Shown piece after piece: positions 63,971 to 64,000 of a DNA stretch of 64,000 nucleotides; positions within the stretch are counted from its first letter, which is position 1, and the number at the start of each line of letters is the position of its first letter. The DNA is taken from positions 1,302,001-1,366,000 of the forward strand of contig NZ_CP015102.1 of assembly GCF_002214485.1 (NCBI RefSeq). Direction: 5' to 3'. Under the pieces are notes generated by a model, which was given only the letters and a program-made list of their open reading frames with translations, was not told the origin of the DNA and made no database searches. A program made the position numbers and the translations under genes. Source of the DNA: Thermococcus pacificus. Lineage in GTDB: Archaea > Methanobacteriota_B > Thermococci > Thermococcales > Thermococcaceae.

Positions 63971-64000
63971 ATGAGCGCGAAGGACAGGATAAGGGAAGTA
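63971..64000 (+). CDS. Start of the gene downstream of archease (partial)
   Basis: Ten codons (MSAKDRIREV) after GAGGTGGTCTC, cut off by the window. In Pyrococcus the archease gene is followed by a tRNA cytosine-5-methyltransferase gene, which this may be; ten codons cannot confirm it. Confidence 0.5.
   Translation, partial: MSAKDRIREV

Overview
The window comes from a hyperthermophilic euryarchaeon of the order Thermococcales, most likely a Thermococcus species. The evidence is the gene content: archaeal translation factors aEF-2, aEF-1A and aIF1A, pelota, ABCE1, topoisomerase VI, RIO1 kinase, AglB, GTP cyclohydrolase MptA, a tungsten formaldehyde:ferredoxin oxidoreductase, TrmY, Taw2 and archease. 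Genes are tightly packed, with GGAGGTG/GGTGAT ribosome-binding sites and BRE/TATA promoters. No rRNA, CRISPR array or intact insertion sequence was seen.

Layout. 1-3.9 kb: prolidase tail, a pair of Thermococcales glycolytic motif (TGM) operators, pelota, and a two-gene operon pairing a selenophosphate-synthetase-like protein with a PP-loop ATPase. 4.0-6.7 kb: an iron-uptake operon (feoA, feoB, a Cys-rich FeoC-like gene) behind DtxR-like palindromes. 6.8-20.9 kb: sugar-nucleotide and N-glycosylation genes (nucleotidyltransferase, aglB, glmS, membrane mannosyltransferase) mixed with trmY, a decayed DUF2258-like gene, adenylate kinase, a methyltransferase, RNase HII and a Zn/Mn ABC transporter. 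21.1-27.6 kb: a conserved informational run of aIF1A, RIO1, KH protein, Top6B and Top6A plus two genes of unknown function. 27.8-31.3 kb: a two-gene McrBC-type defence system whose McrB carries an N-terminal half resembling a beta-propeller. 31.4-37.8 kb: MptA, an HD hydrolase, aEF-2, aEF-1A, S10 and tRNA-Ser.

38-43 kb: a MoaD-like protein beside the tungsten oxidoreductase, a scar of gene fragments and transposon-end-like hairpins, taw2, a box C/D sRNA and a Cas4-like nuclease. 43.6-50.8 kb: a histone-fold-like small protein, the cyclic 2,3-diphosphoglycerate pathway (two overlapping genes), a tandem metallophosphoesterase, a CBS protein, a class II amidotransferase, a solo HsdR-N-like nuclease and a second HypE-like protein. 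51-58 kb: a secreted sequon-rich protein, ABCE1, three small proteins and a large DUF1998-type helicase. 58-64 kb: YigZ, a HAD phosphatase, a frameshifted PAP2 gene, tRNA-Thr, an EamA transporter, a GT2 glycosyltransferase, panB, a vapBC pair and archease.

The strongest candidate for something undescribed is the propeller-McrB/McrC pair. Others are the TGM-controlled 32-codon reading frame near the left end, the PurM-like/PP-loop pair, the unknown gene translationally coupled to topoisomerase VI, and several structured intergenic elements. All functional calls are from reading motifs and recalled family features; no database search was run.
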